Shown here: positions 42,196 to 53,815 of the stretch, piece by piece | How positions within the stretch are numbered: position 1 is the stretch's first letter | How the letters are laid out: each line of letters begins with the position of its first letter | Assembly: GCA_905147135.1 (NCBI GenBank) | Contig: LR990045.1 | Coordinates: 14,422,173 to 14,486,172 of the forward strand | DNA: 64,000 bases | Direction of reading: 5' to 3' | From: Blastobasis lacticolella | Lineage: Eukaryota > Arthropoda > Insecta > Lepidoptera > Blastobasidae | The notes under the pieces: generated by a model | Told to the model about the DNA's origin: nothing | Seen by the model: the letters and a program-made list of their open reading frames with translations, nothing else | The model's database searches: none | Made by a program: the position numbers and the translations under genes

Positions 42196-43379
42196 ATATT
42201 TGATTATAACGTAATAATTGGTTAATAATTAATGTGCAAGAAGCAAGAGAGATTTAACAGGACCGTAACAAATGGAACAATATGGCCTCTGCCTATCCAT
42301 AGGAACGGGAAAATGGCGTGACGTTAGTTATGTATGTAGCAAATGCGATATGTCGTGGAGAAGGTGTTGTAAAAGGTCATTGCAGTGATTATTTAGTACA
42401 GAAGCTTCATTTCGTTTGCAAATATAACGAAATATAGATTAATTTGCCGATAGTTAAAAAACATAAAACTTAATTCGAGCCTTAAAAATACCTTGATAGG
42501 ATTTCCCCTTATTACGTTTGCAAAATGTGGATGTATGGTACTGTAGGTATACCTCTAGGGTATGAGGTAGAGCGAAGTAAAGAAAGAAGCTATCCATTTC
42601 AAGTTTGAAAGTTATATACGTAATCCCGCATTCACGGTTATTATATTTGACCTCAGCTCTTATGGGAATATTTTTTTATCATTTAGAGCGAGGAAAATTC
42701 TTTCATACTTTTTACTTGAAGATATTTGTCAAAAGAAAAAGTTAATTAATTTTTCGATCCGCGGAACTTTTAAAGGAGCATTCGAAACTTTTCCTTTTAG
42801 ATTTTTCTGTGTTCATCTTTTTACCTCTGAGTTTAATAGAAAAAAGGGAATATACCTATATAGCTACGCATGCACCAACAGCCTTTTTTGTATTATTAAT
42901 TCCTAAATTAGTAAAGTAAAGTAAATGAAATTTTGGTTTATCAGATGGTGGTACTATACCATATAATTATACGTCTAACATGGTATTTATTACCGTGTAA
43001 AATTAACACTGAGTATATCAAACATATTTTGTGAAGAAAAATATTAGACTTAGCGAAATAGACTAGTGCAAATGCAAACAAAGAGAACTACTCCAGGCTA
43101 GTAAATAAGACTAAGTCGCCATTTTCGAAGAATCTCATGCAGTGCATTTAAGATCTATGAGATCCCACTTCAAATCTTGCGTAGTAGCTTAGCAAAGACA
43201 TTATTGGACATCGATGCCCCAATCAATGCTTTTCTTATATTCAATACCGACTTGAACTTCCTTCAAACTTGACGTAGCCGACACAAGGAGTTACTATGGA
43301 GACGCTGATATTTATTAGCTTACGTCATATACGTACTCTTTACTAGTCGGTGGTAAATATCGACTATAACATGTTCGGA
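42196..43379. other. No gene recognised
   Basis: AT-rich sequence with no coding motif, inverted repeat or tandem repeat that stands out. Confidence 0.35.
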
Positions 43380-43730
43380 CTCCTGTCTCTTACTGGTATG
43401 AATCTGAGGCTAAGCTCTACGAAGCCGAACTAGCCATAGCCGTAGGAACTTTAATGCCGCTCGAGTGCGTAACGAGTACATCTGTGGCAGCCTTGGCCTG
43501 AGTGACATCGCGTATAATATGGAAGAGGCCTGCGCTGCTTTGGTCAAAATTGCAACTGATTACAATTTGAGAAGGACGTCATGCCAAATGGGCGGGGTCA
43601 AGCCTAAAACAGGCGGCCAAGCCAATATGGACAGGATCAACTGACAAGCGGCATGAAGGTGAATGGTCGCCAGAGACTTTTTAGATACCCTGAATGCGCT
43701 GAATGTTTCATGTGATTTTGTTTGATATTG
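43380..43730 (+). mobile_element. RTE-type LINE C-terminal fragment
   Basis: VRNEYICGSLGLSDIAYNM is the RTE box usually written RNEYIRGSL. Further along, in another frame, come a Gly-Arg-Pro-Lys-like stretch (RPAKPIWTGS) and WSPETF. At least two frame changes are present. Confidence 0.55.
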
Positions 43731-46248
43731 ACGTTAGTTGACGGAATTCAACCCAGAGCCACCACAATTAGAATGCATAATTTCATAGAAAATTAACTGG
43801 GAAATGCATAATCAGACGATAATCGAAAGCTATTCATGGATCAGTTCAAATGTCATGGCGTGCACCTAAAAACATTACAAGTTTGCAATAGTAGACGTTG
43901 CATTCCTTTAAAATAAATCACAAATGTTGCTTTGAAACGACTTGACAATGCACTGTCTACAAGGTAAGTTTTCATCGTTGTTTTGTTTACTTAAACCTAC
44001 TCATTTTTATTAAGTACCTACCTACCTACTTAAAATTTCTAGGATACATTTTCGTCCAACACATTGTAACCCAAAATCTATCCTCACTGAATTTCACTGA
44101 AGTATGAACGCATTTTAACGGACGCGGCAACGATGCATACAGGGAACGAGTAAGTAATTGAATTCCACCGTTACTTGCATGTAAGTAATTACTTTACCAC
44201 TCTGACAATGAGCGAATGACCACCGGTAATAACATAAAAGCGGGAACAAAGCTGAAGTTATAAGTGGGCGTGTGGAAAATTATTCTAATAATAATAATGG
44301 CTCTTTGCATGGTTATGAAATAATAAGCAAAAGCAAATGGTTCTAACCTGAGCTTTCTCCTTGTTTGGGGGTTTGCTGTGTTTTTACTTAAGACTGGTTG
44401 ACATTTAAACGTTGATGATTACTTAAGATTCGTCCGTTCGACGACCGGCTACCCCTTGAATATCGAGTTTTAGTCGCCCCACGCTTCTTGTTCCTTTCAT
44501 CCTAACTTTTGTTACAAGTGCATCGTGCTCGTCGTACTCTCAAGTATTAAGATAAAAATACACGATCAGATGCTCAGTGAGTGAGCATATAATTTTGTAA
44601 CAAATGCAAAGGCATTTCAACTTTGTAGGTCATCTGGAAGTGGGTTAAGTTTTTATCTATAGGTATGACTGACTGACACTGACTTACCTAGTAGTAGTGG
44701 TGAAATAGACGATTGTTAGACGTTAGTATTTCAAAAACCATTTGAGCTTTTCATGTGAAATTTCGGGTTCTAATTAGTTTAACTAAGGGGTTTTCATAAA
44801 AACCTATACAAAATTTCATACCTATGTATGAATTTTGTAAGTTTTCTAAACACTGATTTCTAAAACCTCTCTGTGATTATAAAGTTTTAAACCCCAAAAG
44901 GAAAAATCGTTTAGTGTCAATTAACAATACGCGCGCATTCGTAGTTCTTTTTGAAGCTCGGATACAAGTCCAAACTCACGAGGCATGCACGCCGAGGCAC
45001 CTTTGAGCATGGACAGAAAACCGACAGCCGAGGCTCGCGGCGCACATGCTCACGGTGCGCACGAGGCACGTACGAATTTTGAGCAAATAGGCGAGCCGTG
45101 CGTGCCTCTAGTAGGTAGTACCTGAGGCTACCTCTAATTCGTACGCACTTTAAGATTCATTTCGACCGCGCGAGTGACACTACTAAGTAAATCAAAAACA
45201 ACAAACATATTTTTTTCTCAAAGCCCAATCGCGCCAACCCTATGACGCTCAAATTCATTTTGCGAGAAAGTTTCAAATAGAAACCGCAAAAATCGCGACT
45301 AAGTAGGTTCCAATCTAAGTTGTGAGGATTAATCCCTGACTATAACCAATATATTGTCACTGCTAGTCATATAATTTTTACTAAGCTATGTTAAATGCCT
45401 TTGGCCAGCAGTGGGATGATTCAGTCTAATATAATATGATAATCATAATGTTAAAGTCATTGGATGTGTTAGTGTAACATGTAACGTTACGCACAACACC
45501 TGATTCCAGACTGCACGTTACTGTAGTAGTAGTGTAGGTAGTTGTAAAAGTAAGTAGGCCCTTCAAGATTATTGAAAAGGCCTTTATCAGGACTCAAACC
45601 GACCCATACGAAAAATATAACGATCTGTGTTTTTGGGCACCTATTAAACGTATGAGGAACAACATCTAATTTAAAGATATTTTTCATTTCATCTCCGGCC
45701 GTATGAGAGGAAGGTGTGATGGCAGTCAAATGCCCAGTATAATGAAAAACAAAAGTTTTTTTTTAAATAATAAGACACAATATTTGAGCGTAGTGTTAAA
45801 TATATGGCAGTAGTTCTAAAGCTGATTTAATAGGCATTAAATGCTATTTGTAGATATTGATTAGTAACGAAAATGTTTTGTGCGTAACCTAAGGCATAAC
45901 CGATGAAGCATAAACATTAATATTATGTTATTAAGATTGAATAAATTATGATTTTATATGTGCTTTTCCTGATTTCCGCAAAATAAATCTAATTTCCCTC
46001 ACGTCGTAAAACACATATAATGCCATACAACTCCAAAATAATTTGGTCAAATTATGGGAAAAACATGTTTTTGTAATCAGAATTGCATAAATTTTCATAT
46101 TTTATTGCTTCCATGCCTTTATATTGAGACTTGAGAGATAAAAAAACCGTAAGGGAAAATGGACTGAGAGCACTCTGCGGTGAGAATGACCGAATAAGTA
46201 ATAAGTAACATAATGTTTTAAACTATCGCGGTTATTTATTTGGTTTTA
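43731..46248. other. No gene recognised
   Basis: At 44940-45160 there is a GC-rich patch that repeats GAGGCACG and GTACG-type words and contains an inverted GTACGAATT/AATTCGTAC pair. At 45395-45415 GGCCAGCAGTGGGATG looks like an RTE tail. No protein is recognisable. Confidence 0.35.
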
Positions 46249-46330
46249 TATTTTAAGGGTATGCCGAAATATCGGGCTACTCTTCATCAAAGGTACGCGG
46301 TAGGAAACCCGGAACATACCCTTAAAATAA
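46249..46330. repeat. Inverted repeat with 13-bp arms
   Basis: TTTTAAGGGTATG and CATACCCTTAAAA enclose about 50 bases that include GCCGAAATATCGGGC. It could be a tiny MITE. It ends 50 bp before a candidate splice acceptor at 46380. Confidence 0.55.
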
Positions 46331-46380
46331 GTAATAAGAAACCTGACAGTTAATTTAAAATCTTCTTATTTTTCAGCTCC

Positions 46381-46500
46381 TCCTATTATTCACTGTCCAG
46401 TGGGGTGTGCACGTGTGTGGTGAGACTGTTCGAAGGCTCGCCGCGGCCCCTACAAGTTCCGAAAGTATCGCAGAATGCGTTGTCGAGTTATGTTGTAGTG
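46381..46500 (+). CDS. Candidate host exon: hydrophobic leader plus Cys-rich segment
   Basis: AAATCTTCTTATTTTTCAG is an excellent acceptor. The following GC-rich stretch is open: LLLLFTVQWGVHV, then CGETVRRLAAAPTSSES and IAECVVELCCSD. Near 46500 the text ATAAGTAGGTAGGTAATG offers several possible donors. The hydrophobic start followed by four cysteines in 34 residues could be the end of a signal peptide and the start of a small secreted Cys-rich protein. No initiating exon, later exon or known family was recognised. Confidence 0.35.
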
Positions 46501-46557
46501 ACATAAGTAGGTAGGTAATGTAGAATTCAGCAAACACCATGTCAGCTCATGGTACAT

Positions 46558-46812
46558 ACATAAAAAATATACATATTTGCGCCCATTATATCAGGAACCA
46601 CCAAGCGCCTGGTCATGACTAAAAGGCTGGCCTAAGCGTATAAGCTTCGCTATCCAGCTGGGCAACGCTGCCAGCCTTCTGGGCACTTTTCCACAATCTA
46701 GGGAACTGGAACGAATTTGTTTACCTTTAATATTAGTTAGGTTAAGCAAGGTATTTTTCTTTAATAGAACTTGAAAAATAAGACAAATAAAATAAAGTGC
46801 GACCATCTCAGG
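46558..46812 (-). mobile_element. Short insertion with coding-like tail, flanked by near-duplicates
   Basis: On the minus strand the sequence gives SSSLDCGKVPRRLAALPSWI and AKLIRLGQPFSHDQALGGS. I have seen this tail in lepidopteran repeats but cannot assign it to an element. On each side is CAAACACYATGTCARCYCATGG (46531-46552 and 46823-46844, three differences), which could be an old target duplication or two related repeat ends. Confidence 0.4.
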
Positions 46813-46844
46813 AGTACCTACATCAAACACTATGTCAACCCATG

Positions 46845-49485
46845 GTACTCATGGTACACAAGGTGTCCAAAAAGCCTGTTGGCATTTTCAAAAGATGTTT
46901 TGTTTTTGAATATAATATGGTAAAGAAATGTGTTAGAGAGGATCTGTGGCATGTAAAATTGGGTCACTTAAATAGAAAAGGACTTCAAATAATGAATCTG
47001 CCATCAAGTGACAAGGTATGTAATACTTGTATGAAAAATAAGAGCACGAGGCTACCGTTCAAGCCTATTACAAAGTCGCAATCCAATCAAGTTGGTAATC
47101 TGATTCATTCGGAGGTGGCAGGCCCAATGAAAGTGCCTACTCCAGAAGGGCACAGATATTATCAAACAATATTGGATGATTACACACATTTTACCCAGAC
47201 CTACCTTCTTGTGCATAAATCTGAAGCTGCGGACAACTTGATAAAGTATATAAGAGAAACTGAGACTGAAAAAGAAATAAAAGTCAAGAGAATCCGTTGT
47301 GATAATGGAGGTGAATATTCTTCGATGTCATTTAAAAGTTTTTGCAATGGAAAAGGAATAATAATTGAGTATACATTACCTTATAGTCCTCAAATGAATG
47401 GGAAAAGCGAGCGACTCAATCGCACTATATATGACAAAGTTAGAACCATCTTAGATGAATCAAACCTGCCAAGACACTTATGGGGTCACACCATCCTTAC
47501 AGCAACATTCTTAATCAATCGTTGTCCTTCAAGTGCAATTGACTTTCAGATACATGCAACATTGTTCAACAGAAAACTGATGTTAAATAAATTGAAACCG
47601 TTTGGATGCAAGGGTTGGATGGTGATACTGCCACGGAGAGATAAACTTGACCCTAGAGCTAAAGAGGTCAGGATGGTTGGATACGCTAGGACTGGATACA
47701 AGGTATGGGATCCTGAAACTGATAATATTACAAATACAAGAGATATAAGGTTTGATGAACGAGACTACAAATACTTTCCGAGACAAGTCCAACTACAAGA
47801 AGAATATTACCCTTCTGTAATGGAAAATGAACCTAAAAATGAAGTAGAAGATGAGAAGCGCTAAAAAGAAGCTAAGAAAAGCGAACCAGAAGCTAAGCAG
47901 CACGAAGCAGAAGCAAAGCAATATGAAGAACCTGAAACAGAAGAAAAACAAAGATATTTTACAACAAGAAGCGGAAGGAAAGTACAAACACCAATACAAT
48001 TGAGCGAATATGAGTTACATCAAAGCTATTGTCTAATAAGTAATGAATTGGTAGACCCCACCGATTATAATGAAGCGATAAAAGACGGATGGGGAGAAGC
48101 TATTAAAACAGAAATAGAAGCACTAAAGAAAATGAACACGTGGTGTGAAACAAATTTACCTGAAAAAGTAAAGCCGATAGACACCAAATGGGTCTTTAAA
48201 ACTAAAGAAAATGGATTGAAAAAGGCACGGCTGGTTGCAAAAGGGTTTCAACTAAAAGAAGATTTTGATTATGGCAAAAACTATGCTCCTGTGGCAAGAA
48301 CTTCCACAGTACATACCCTTTTGGCACATGCAGTACAAAAGGTTTGGAATGTCAGACAGCTTGATGTCCCCACAGCATTCCTGAATGGAATCCTTGAGTC
48401 TGACGTGTACATCAAACCTCCTGAAGGTGTCAATATGAAGAAAAAAAAAGTATTAAAGCTGAATAGAGGCTTGTATGGCCTGAGAGAGAGTCCTAAAGTA
48501 TGGAATCAAAGATTCAATCACTTTGCTGAAGAAAAAGGCTTCAAAAGATCTCAGCACGATTTCTGTATATACATTGATGCTTATTTATGTGGATGATATT
48601 ATCTTGACGGGAAGTAAGAAGAATATACAAAGAATTGTAGATGAATTAAAAGTTGAATTTCAGGCTAAAGACTTTGGATACCCTAAGCTATTTCTTGGAA
48701 TGGAAGTACAGAAACTCCAACAGTTTAATATGACAGACTGTAATTCTGTTACATCTCCAATAACAAAGGGATACACCCTTGAAGAAGGCGAAGAACTGGC
48801 TACTGATGTACCTTTTCGTCACCTCATTGGCAGCCTTTTGTATGTAGCCACTGTCTCACGCCCAGACATATCATTTGCAACATCCTATTTGAGTCAGTAC
48901 TTAGACCGACCTACTAGAAGTCTCTGGACACAAGCAAAGCGAGTTCTACGCTACCTAAAAGCAACTCAAGATGCTGGATTGCTCTACGAGAAATCAGATG
49001 TGACATGTATCGAAACATACTCAGATGCAGACTGGGCAGGATGTTCCACAGATCGTAAGAGTGTGTCGGGTTCTGTAACCTTCTATAATAGATGTCCAGT
49101 TGCTTGGTTTTCCAGAAATCAAGCCTGTGTGGCCCTGTCGACTGTAGAAGCAGAATATGTGGCTGGTGCTACAAGCGCTTGTGATCTGTTGTATGTAAAA
49201 GGACTATATAGTGATTTTGCTGGAATAAACAGTAATATATTATGCATTTTGTATATGGATAATATAGGAGCCATTCAGATGGCAAAATCGTTTGGAAATA
49301 GTAAGCGTGCGAAACACATTGATATTAAATATCATTTTCTTAAAGATTTTGTTAATAAGAAATTGTGCCAAATTGAATATTTACCTACCGACCAGAATAT
49401 TGCAGACATTTGTACTAAAGCATTAACTGCTGAAAAACTTAATAATTTAAAATGTAAACTCAAGCTTACTTTATTTAAAACTTAA
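46845..49485 (+). pseudogene. Copia-type pol: integrase, RT and RNase H
   Basis: Pre-integrase: DLWHVKLGHLNRKGLQ with CNTCMKNKS. Integrase: LIHSEVAGPM, where the usual first catalytic Asp is Glu, then RCDNGGEYSS and MNGKSERLNRTIYD. An in-frame TAA at 47862 follows VEDEKR. The frame then goes on through a Glu-Ala-Lys-rich linker to RT: DTKWVFKTKENG, QLDVPTAFLNG and GLYGLRESPKVWNQRF. One frame change near 48580 leads to LIYVDDIILTGS. RNase H: YSDADWAGCSTDRKSVSG, ALSTVEAEYVA, MDNIGAIQMAKS and KHIDIKYHF. Only one stop and one shift damage about 2.6 kb, so decay is modest. Confidence 0.85.
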
Positions 49486-49633
49486 ACTTATTTTTGGAAA
49501 ACTTGTGTAACTTTATTTTTTGTAAAACAGATCTACATTGTCAGCATTTCTTTGTAATAATTGTAACGAAGTAAACTTAATATTTATTAGCAATGTATCG
49601 AATTCAATTGGGAAATTCTCATTCGAGGGAGGG

Positions 49634-49818
49634 TGTTAAGTATGCATAAAACGGAACGCACCCTTGTAATATTTTAGGTTAGCAACACCAATGTTTTGTC
49701 TGTTGGAAGCGTTTTCTCATCGAAAACATATTAAGTTTTTGTCTGTGTGATACAGAAATTAAAGTGGATTTAAAATCAGCAAAGTATTTCACTGGCCTCT
49801 GGAATAATATAAATAACA
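49634..49818 (+). repeat. Probable 3' LTR of the copia element
   Basis: Starts TGTTAAGTATGCATAAAACG right after the polypurine tract. The first downstream sequence ending TAACA, which pairs with the TGTTA start, is at 49818, giving about 185 bp. The end point is inferred, since no 5' LTR is available for comparison. Confidence 0.5.
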
Positions 49819-51136
49819 CGTACAACATTGACTTCTTCTTGAAGGGGTGGAAAGGTATTTACGAGGTTGTCAAAACCCCTGGTATACTCTATACGATACC
49901 ATATCTGCCCGTGTGCCGTACGGTAGATTGCAACTTTAGTGGTATATAAAAAAAATTGCAATGACGTCATCTAAAATACCATCAAAATTTATCCACACGG
50001 CTCCATAACGTTTTTATTTCTTGTTTTTTTCATGAAGGGCTTTCTAAGAGAAAAAAGGCGGAATGTAAACGATGATTGATCCCTCCAATTCCATTAACTT
50101 CGGCCACTTGACCCCAAACTTAACTCTTCCCTGAGGCGTAGAGTGCATGAATTTTGGACCCAAAAGACATCTCTACTTTATGGGAACAAAGCATCCTTTT
50201 CCTTTTTTTGGAAAGTAGAATATGGCTATATTCTCAACTTTAATAAAATTCGTTCCAATGTATTTAATTTCTTAATATCCAGACAGACAACACGGTGGGG
50301 TTACTTTCTTGTGATATGTATGATGCCACAAAAAGTTCAAGCTTCTAAGTCCACACAAGTTCGCGTAAACTCACTCCAAAATCCATGAATTTATACAATA
50401 ACACACAGAAGGCAATGTATTGATCCTCCCAAATAAACTCACAAATCAAAACCAAGGATGTTCCCTTAGAACTAAAATCATGAAATGAAACAAGTAAAAA
50501 AAAATCCAAAAACATGAATTTGTCATGCAAACCAAGTACACATAGGTACTTATGTTTATTTGCGGTTGGTAAAATTAATTTTTCACACATTTACATGGGG
50601 AAAGTTGATTTATCAATTGCATATAAATTGTCGTTCAGTACTTTTGGTGTAAAAGCGTAGCAAATATCCATTATCGCATCACAAAAATTCTTATTACAAA
50701 ACAATTTTTGGCTTCCATACCTAATTTTATTATAAATGAGAAATAAAATTATGCTGAAACCCGAGAAGGTTTTACGCGAATATGTAATAAAGGGAAGTGA
50801 AAAGGGTAGGTGAAGATATTTATATTCTAAAGGCCCTAAGGAAGCGCGCTGCATTGAGTTCAGCCTCTGAACTGTAAATTTGGTTTTTATACGAATATCT
50901 TGAATCAGAATTCTCGCTAAAGTAAGTGTTTTATTAGCCTATGATACTATTTTGTCCTCTACAAAGGAATTTGGTTGAAATTAAATAGGTTTTTCGGAAC
51001 CAGGATCTAGAAATAGATTGTAAACTGTTTTGACACTGAGAAATTCGGTTGTTCAGATACTGTAGTATAATTATATAGTACTACTGTAAGTACACATACC
51101 ATAAAGTAAGTATTTACTTAAGTGTTTTTAAAAAAA
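49819..51136. other. No gene recognised
   Basis: Several short open frames but none with recognisable content. No inverted or tandem repeats stand out. Confidence 0.35.
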
Positions 51137-51432
51137 TCAACTTCGGGTTAATGTCCCGGTTGTGTTCTCGCGTACGAGGGCCCCTGGTCCAGGATTTGGC
51201 AGATCAGGTAATTACAGTGGGGCGACTGCCATCTGACATCCGTGAGCCTGCTACCAGAGGAACCTGACCGACCAGATTGGATCATGGTTACACATTCAGT
51301 CTCTGAATGCGTATGTTTCGTTTTCGATAACGTTTTTTCTCGCCGTAAGAGCATCTATAAGAATTCAAACGTACCTACATATTTCAGTAAAGAGTCATTC
51401 GCCTCTCGCTTACGAGTCGTCGACGCTCCGTA
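51137..51432 (-). mobile_element. tRNA-derived SINE (family 2), copy 2, box region deleted
   Basis: Shares GGTTAATGTCCCGGTTGTG, CCAGGATTTGGCAGATCAG and GATCATGGTTACACATTCAG with 41880-42060. At the head it keeps CCTCTCGCTTACGAGTCG and TCGACGCTCC. The bases between them, including the A box, and the preceding B box are gone. Confidence 0.7.
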
Positions 51433-51887
51433 GGACTTAAGTGTTTTATTGTGTCATATTTATGTGTATGTCATTTCCATTTTCGATTATATTAAACCAT
51501 TTTAGTTAAGGTTTACTTATGAAGCAGATAACCCGCCGTAGTCATAAAGCTTTTCCCTATACCCAAGACTAATTCAGCAACTAAATGGAACTGTACTCAA
51601 CTTTAGTTATAGTCAATCTTAATGGCTAGTAAACCTAAAAACAATTAGGAACATAGATGGAGTACAAATCCGAGTCGGAACTTGAACAGTGTGAGCCGAA
51701 CTGCGAAGACCAAAACTTGCTAATCTATTTCGAGAGACTTCTTAAGAACGGACTTACTTATTAGAAGGGCTACAGGCTGCCGACTTTGTAATAAAATTAC
51801 TAATGGACGGGCGGTATGTGCCATCGACAAAATTACGGTTCCCGAGATTAATACAGAAAATTAAACTTCTACAAAATATTATAATAT
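51433..51887. other. No feature recognised
   Basis: AT-rich spacer. Nothing identified. Confidence 0.3.
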
Positions 51888-52160
51888 ATATTCTTTATTG
51901 TACACAATAAAAATTACCACAATGTAACAGAAGAAATAGTATATATTCAGTAGGCACCTAGGCATACATTTTTGCTGACGATTTCATCCGCTTAAAATTT
52001 GGTTTGCCGTGTTCCCCCGGGATCTGTATTGAATTTCGGGATAAAGTATTCTATGCGTTAGGTGTTCTTCGTTCAGTAGATACCAGCTACAACACTGAAA
52101 ACTTTTTGTCAAAATCCGTTCAGTAGTTTATGCGGGAAAGAGAAATAAACATTCATAACT
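51888..52160. mobile_element. LINE-tail and Helitron-like fragments
   Basis: TTCTTTATTGTACACAATAA at 51891 resembles a CR1-like reverse tail. From 51985 the text runs CATCCGCTTAAAATTTGG to CAAAATCCGTTCAGTAGTTT and GCGGGAAAGAGAAATAAAC, typical of the body of lepidopteran Helitron-like repeats. Confidence 0.4.
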
Positions 52161-52920
52161 GACTGCTTACCATCAGGCAGGCCGCAAGCTTGATTGCCAC
52201 CTTGGTGCTATAAAAAAAATCATCCATTGCTACATACTTTTTGCTAAATCTTTTTCCCCCAGCGAATCGAGAAAAGTTGTAACATATTAGAAGAAACCCT
52301 TTTCAATACTTAGCGTTATTGGTCATGTAGGCTGGGGCCCATATATTGTTGCCGGTCTCCCTAATAGTATTAGTAGGACCTACAGAAATAACGTCACGCC
52401 TCTTTTCCCTAGGGGTAAAGACAACATTGTACTATTACTACCATCCCAACAATCCTCTCACGCCTCTTACACCATAAATCTTCATAAAATGATCGTCGCT
52501 TTAGGGCGGGCACTCTTGACTTGACCATTCTTTAAAATTCCCTCGATTTGATCGTGAAACATATGGTGTTACCGTAATCAAATATGATTTGTGTATTTAG
52601 GTATGATTCATTCAGTACGAACGTTCAGCTTTGTTATACAATATCCGTCGTCGCAACGATGAACGTGATAGGGCGTGGACAGGTTGCCAAGCAACGGGCA
52701 GATTTCTATCGAATTATTGTTATCATCGAACATCCTGCATTTCATTATGGCGATCAAGTGTCGAACCCCAGTACGTACCTTCATAAGCGTGGGACTTTAA
52801 GATTGCCTGTTTTATCAACAATTACATTTTAATATGTTAAAAGATTCATACCCCAACTATGTTTCCAACGAGTTCAAAAAGTCAAGTGATCCATAAATTT
52901 TGTAGAGTTGTGCAATTTGT
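52161..52920. other. No gene recognised
   Basis: A short CTGCTTACCATCAGGCAGGC scrap at 52162-52182 is related to the LINE-tail repeat. The rest shows nothing I can name. Confidence 0.3.
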
Positions 52921-53055
52921 ATGTAGAACTAGCTCTTGCCCGCGACTTCGTCAGCGTACAATTCCGTTGCGTTCTAGACCCGTTCCCGCGGGAACCACAT
53001 GCAACGAATTTCGTATTAAATTATAGGCCATATGCTATTCTGATACTTACAGAGT
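52921..53055 (+). mobile_element. LEP1-type Helitron-like fragment
   Basis: CTAGCTCTTGCCCGCGACTT, CGTCAGCGTAC, TTCCCGCGGGAACCACATG and TATAGGCCATATGCTATTC follow the 5' part of the well-known lepidopteran LEP1 repeat. The 3' end is missing. Confidence 0.6.
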
Positions 53056-53084
53056 TAAACATTTATTATATTAGCAGTATAGAA

Positions 53085-53215
53085 AGTAGTATGTATGTAT
53101 GTATGTAAACTCTTTATTGCAATTTAAAAATAAATACAGTAATAAGAAAAATTACATTTTACAAAGCAAAGGCGGGCTTATCCCACAATGGGATTTCTTC
53201 CAGTCAACCTTAGAC
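53085..53215 (-). mobile_element. Non-LTR tail-type repeat, copy 2, next to GTAT microsatellite
   Basis: Four to five units of GTAT/ATGT (53088-53107) adjoin CTCTTTATTGCAATTT, then AAAGGCGGGCTTATCCC and TTCTTCCAGTCAACCTT. See 28827-28945 for the related copy. Confidence 0.6.
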
Positions 53216-53639
53216 CCTCTGAAAGAAGAGTAGTATTTAGGCGTCGTGAAATAACGACCAATTATCAAATACTTCTCGATTTATAAGAGGTATTTGTAGC
53301 ATTTGCCTGCAAAATCTCTTGCGTGCTTTATTTTAAGATAGCATAAGATCGTAACCAATGAAATTCCCTGTCCCTTAAAATTCTTAATACTAGCCTTCTT
53401 CCGGGATTTCGTCAACGTGGAATTTATTTTAGACTTTTACTAGTAATCCTTTCGAGAAAGGATACCTAACACACATCCATCGAAACTATATTATTACGTA
53501 GTAGGGATTATATTCTAGGGAGCAGTAAAGGTAAATAGTAGGTAGTTGTGAGGTTAAAATCAGGTCAATAGGAATACATTGATGAGTTTCGGGAGGTTCT
53601 ACTCTCATGAATACCACTCTCTGAGCTCCTCTACCACCT
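53216..53639. other. No feature recognised
   Basis: A brief TTCCGGGATTTCGTCAACGT at 53399-53418 hints at another LEP1 scrap. Otherwise empty. Confidence 0.3.
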
Positions 53640-53815
53640 CAACTTGTGTATGTATTTATGTACGCTTAAATCTTTTAAACTACGCAACAGATTTTAATGC
53701 GGTTTCCAACAATAGATAGTGATTATAGAAGAAAGATTATAAGCAAGAAAAAAGGGTAAGTACGTGAAAAGTGTACGCGAACAAAGTCGCGCCGGGTCCA
53801 CTAGTATATAATAAA
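53640..53815 (+). repeat. Lepidopteran dispersed repeat, copy 2
   Basis: Matches 40625-40800 in order and ends GTCGCGCCGGGTCCACTAG, the expected 3' end of such repeats. Confidence 0.5.

Larger units (their letters stand above)
46845..49818 (+). mobile_element. 5'-truncated Ty1/copia element with 3' LTR
   Basis: The order is pre-integrase finger, integrase, reverse transcriptase, RNase H, polypurine tract (GAGGGAGGG, 49625-49633) and a 3' LTR. Integrase before RT defines the copia superfamily. The 5' LTR, primer site, gag and protease are missing. No second LTR is seen in the window. Confidence 0.8.
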
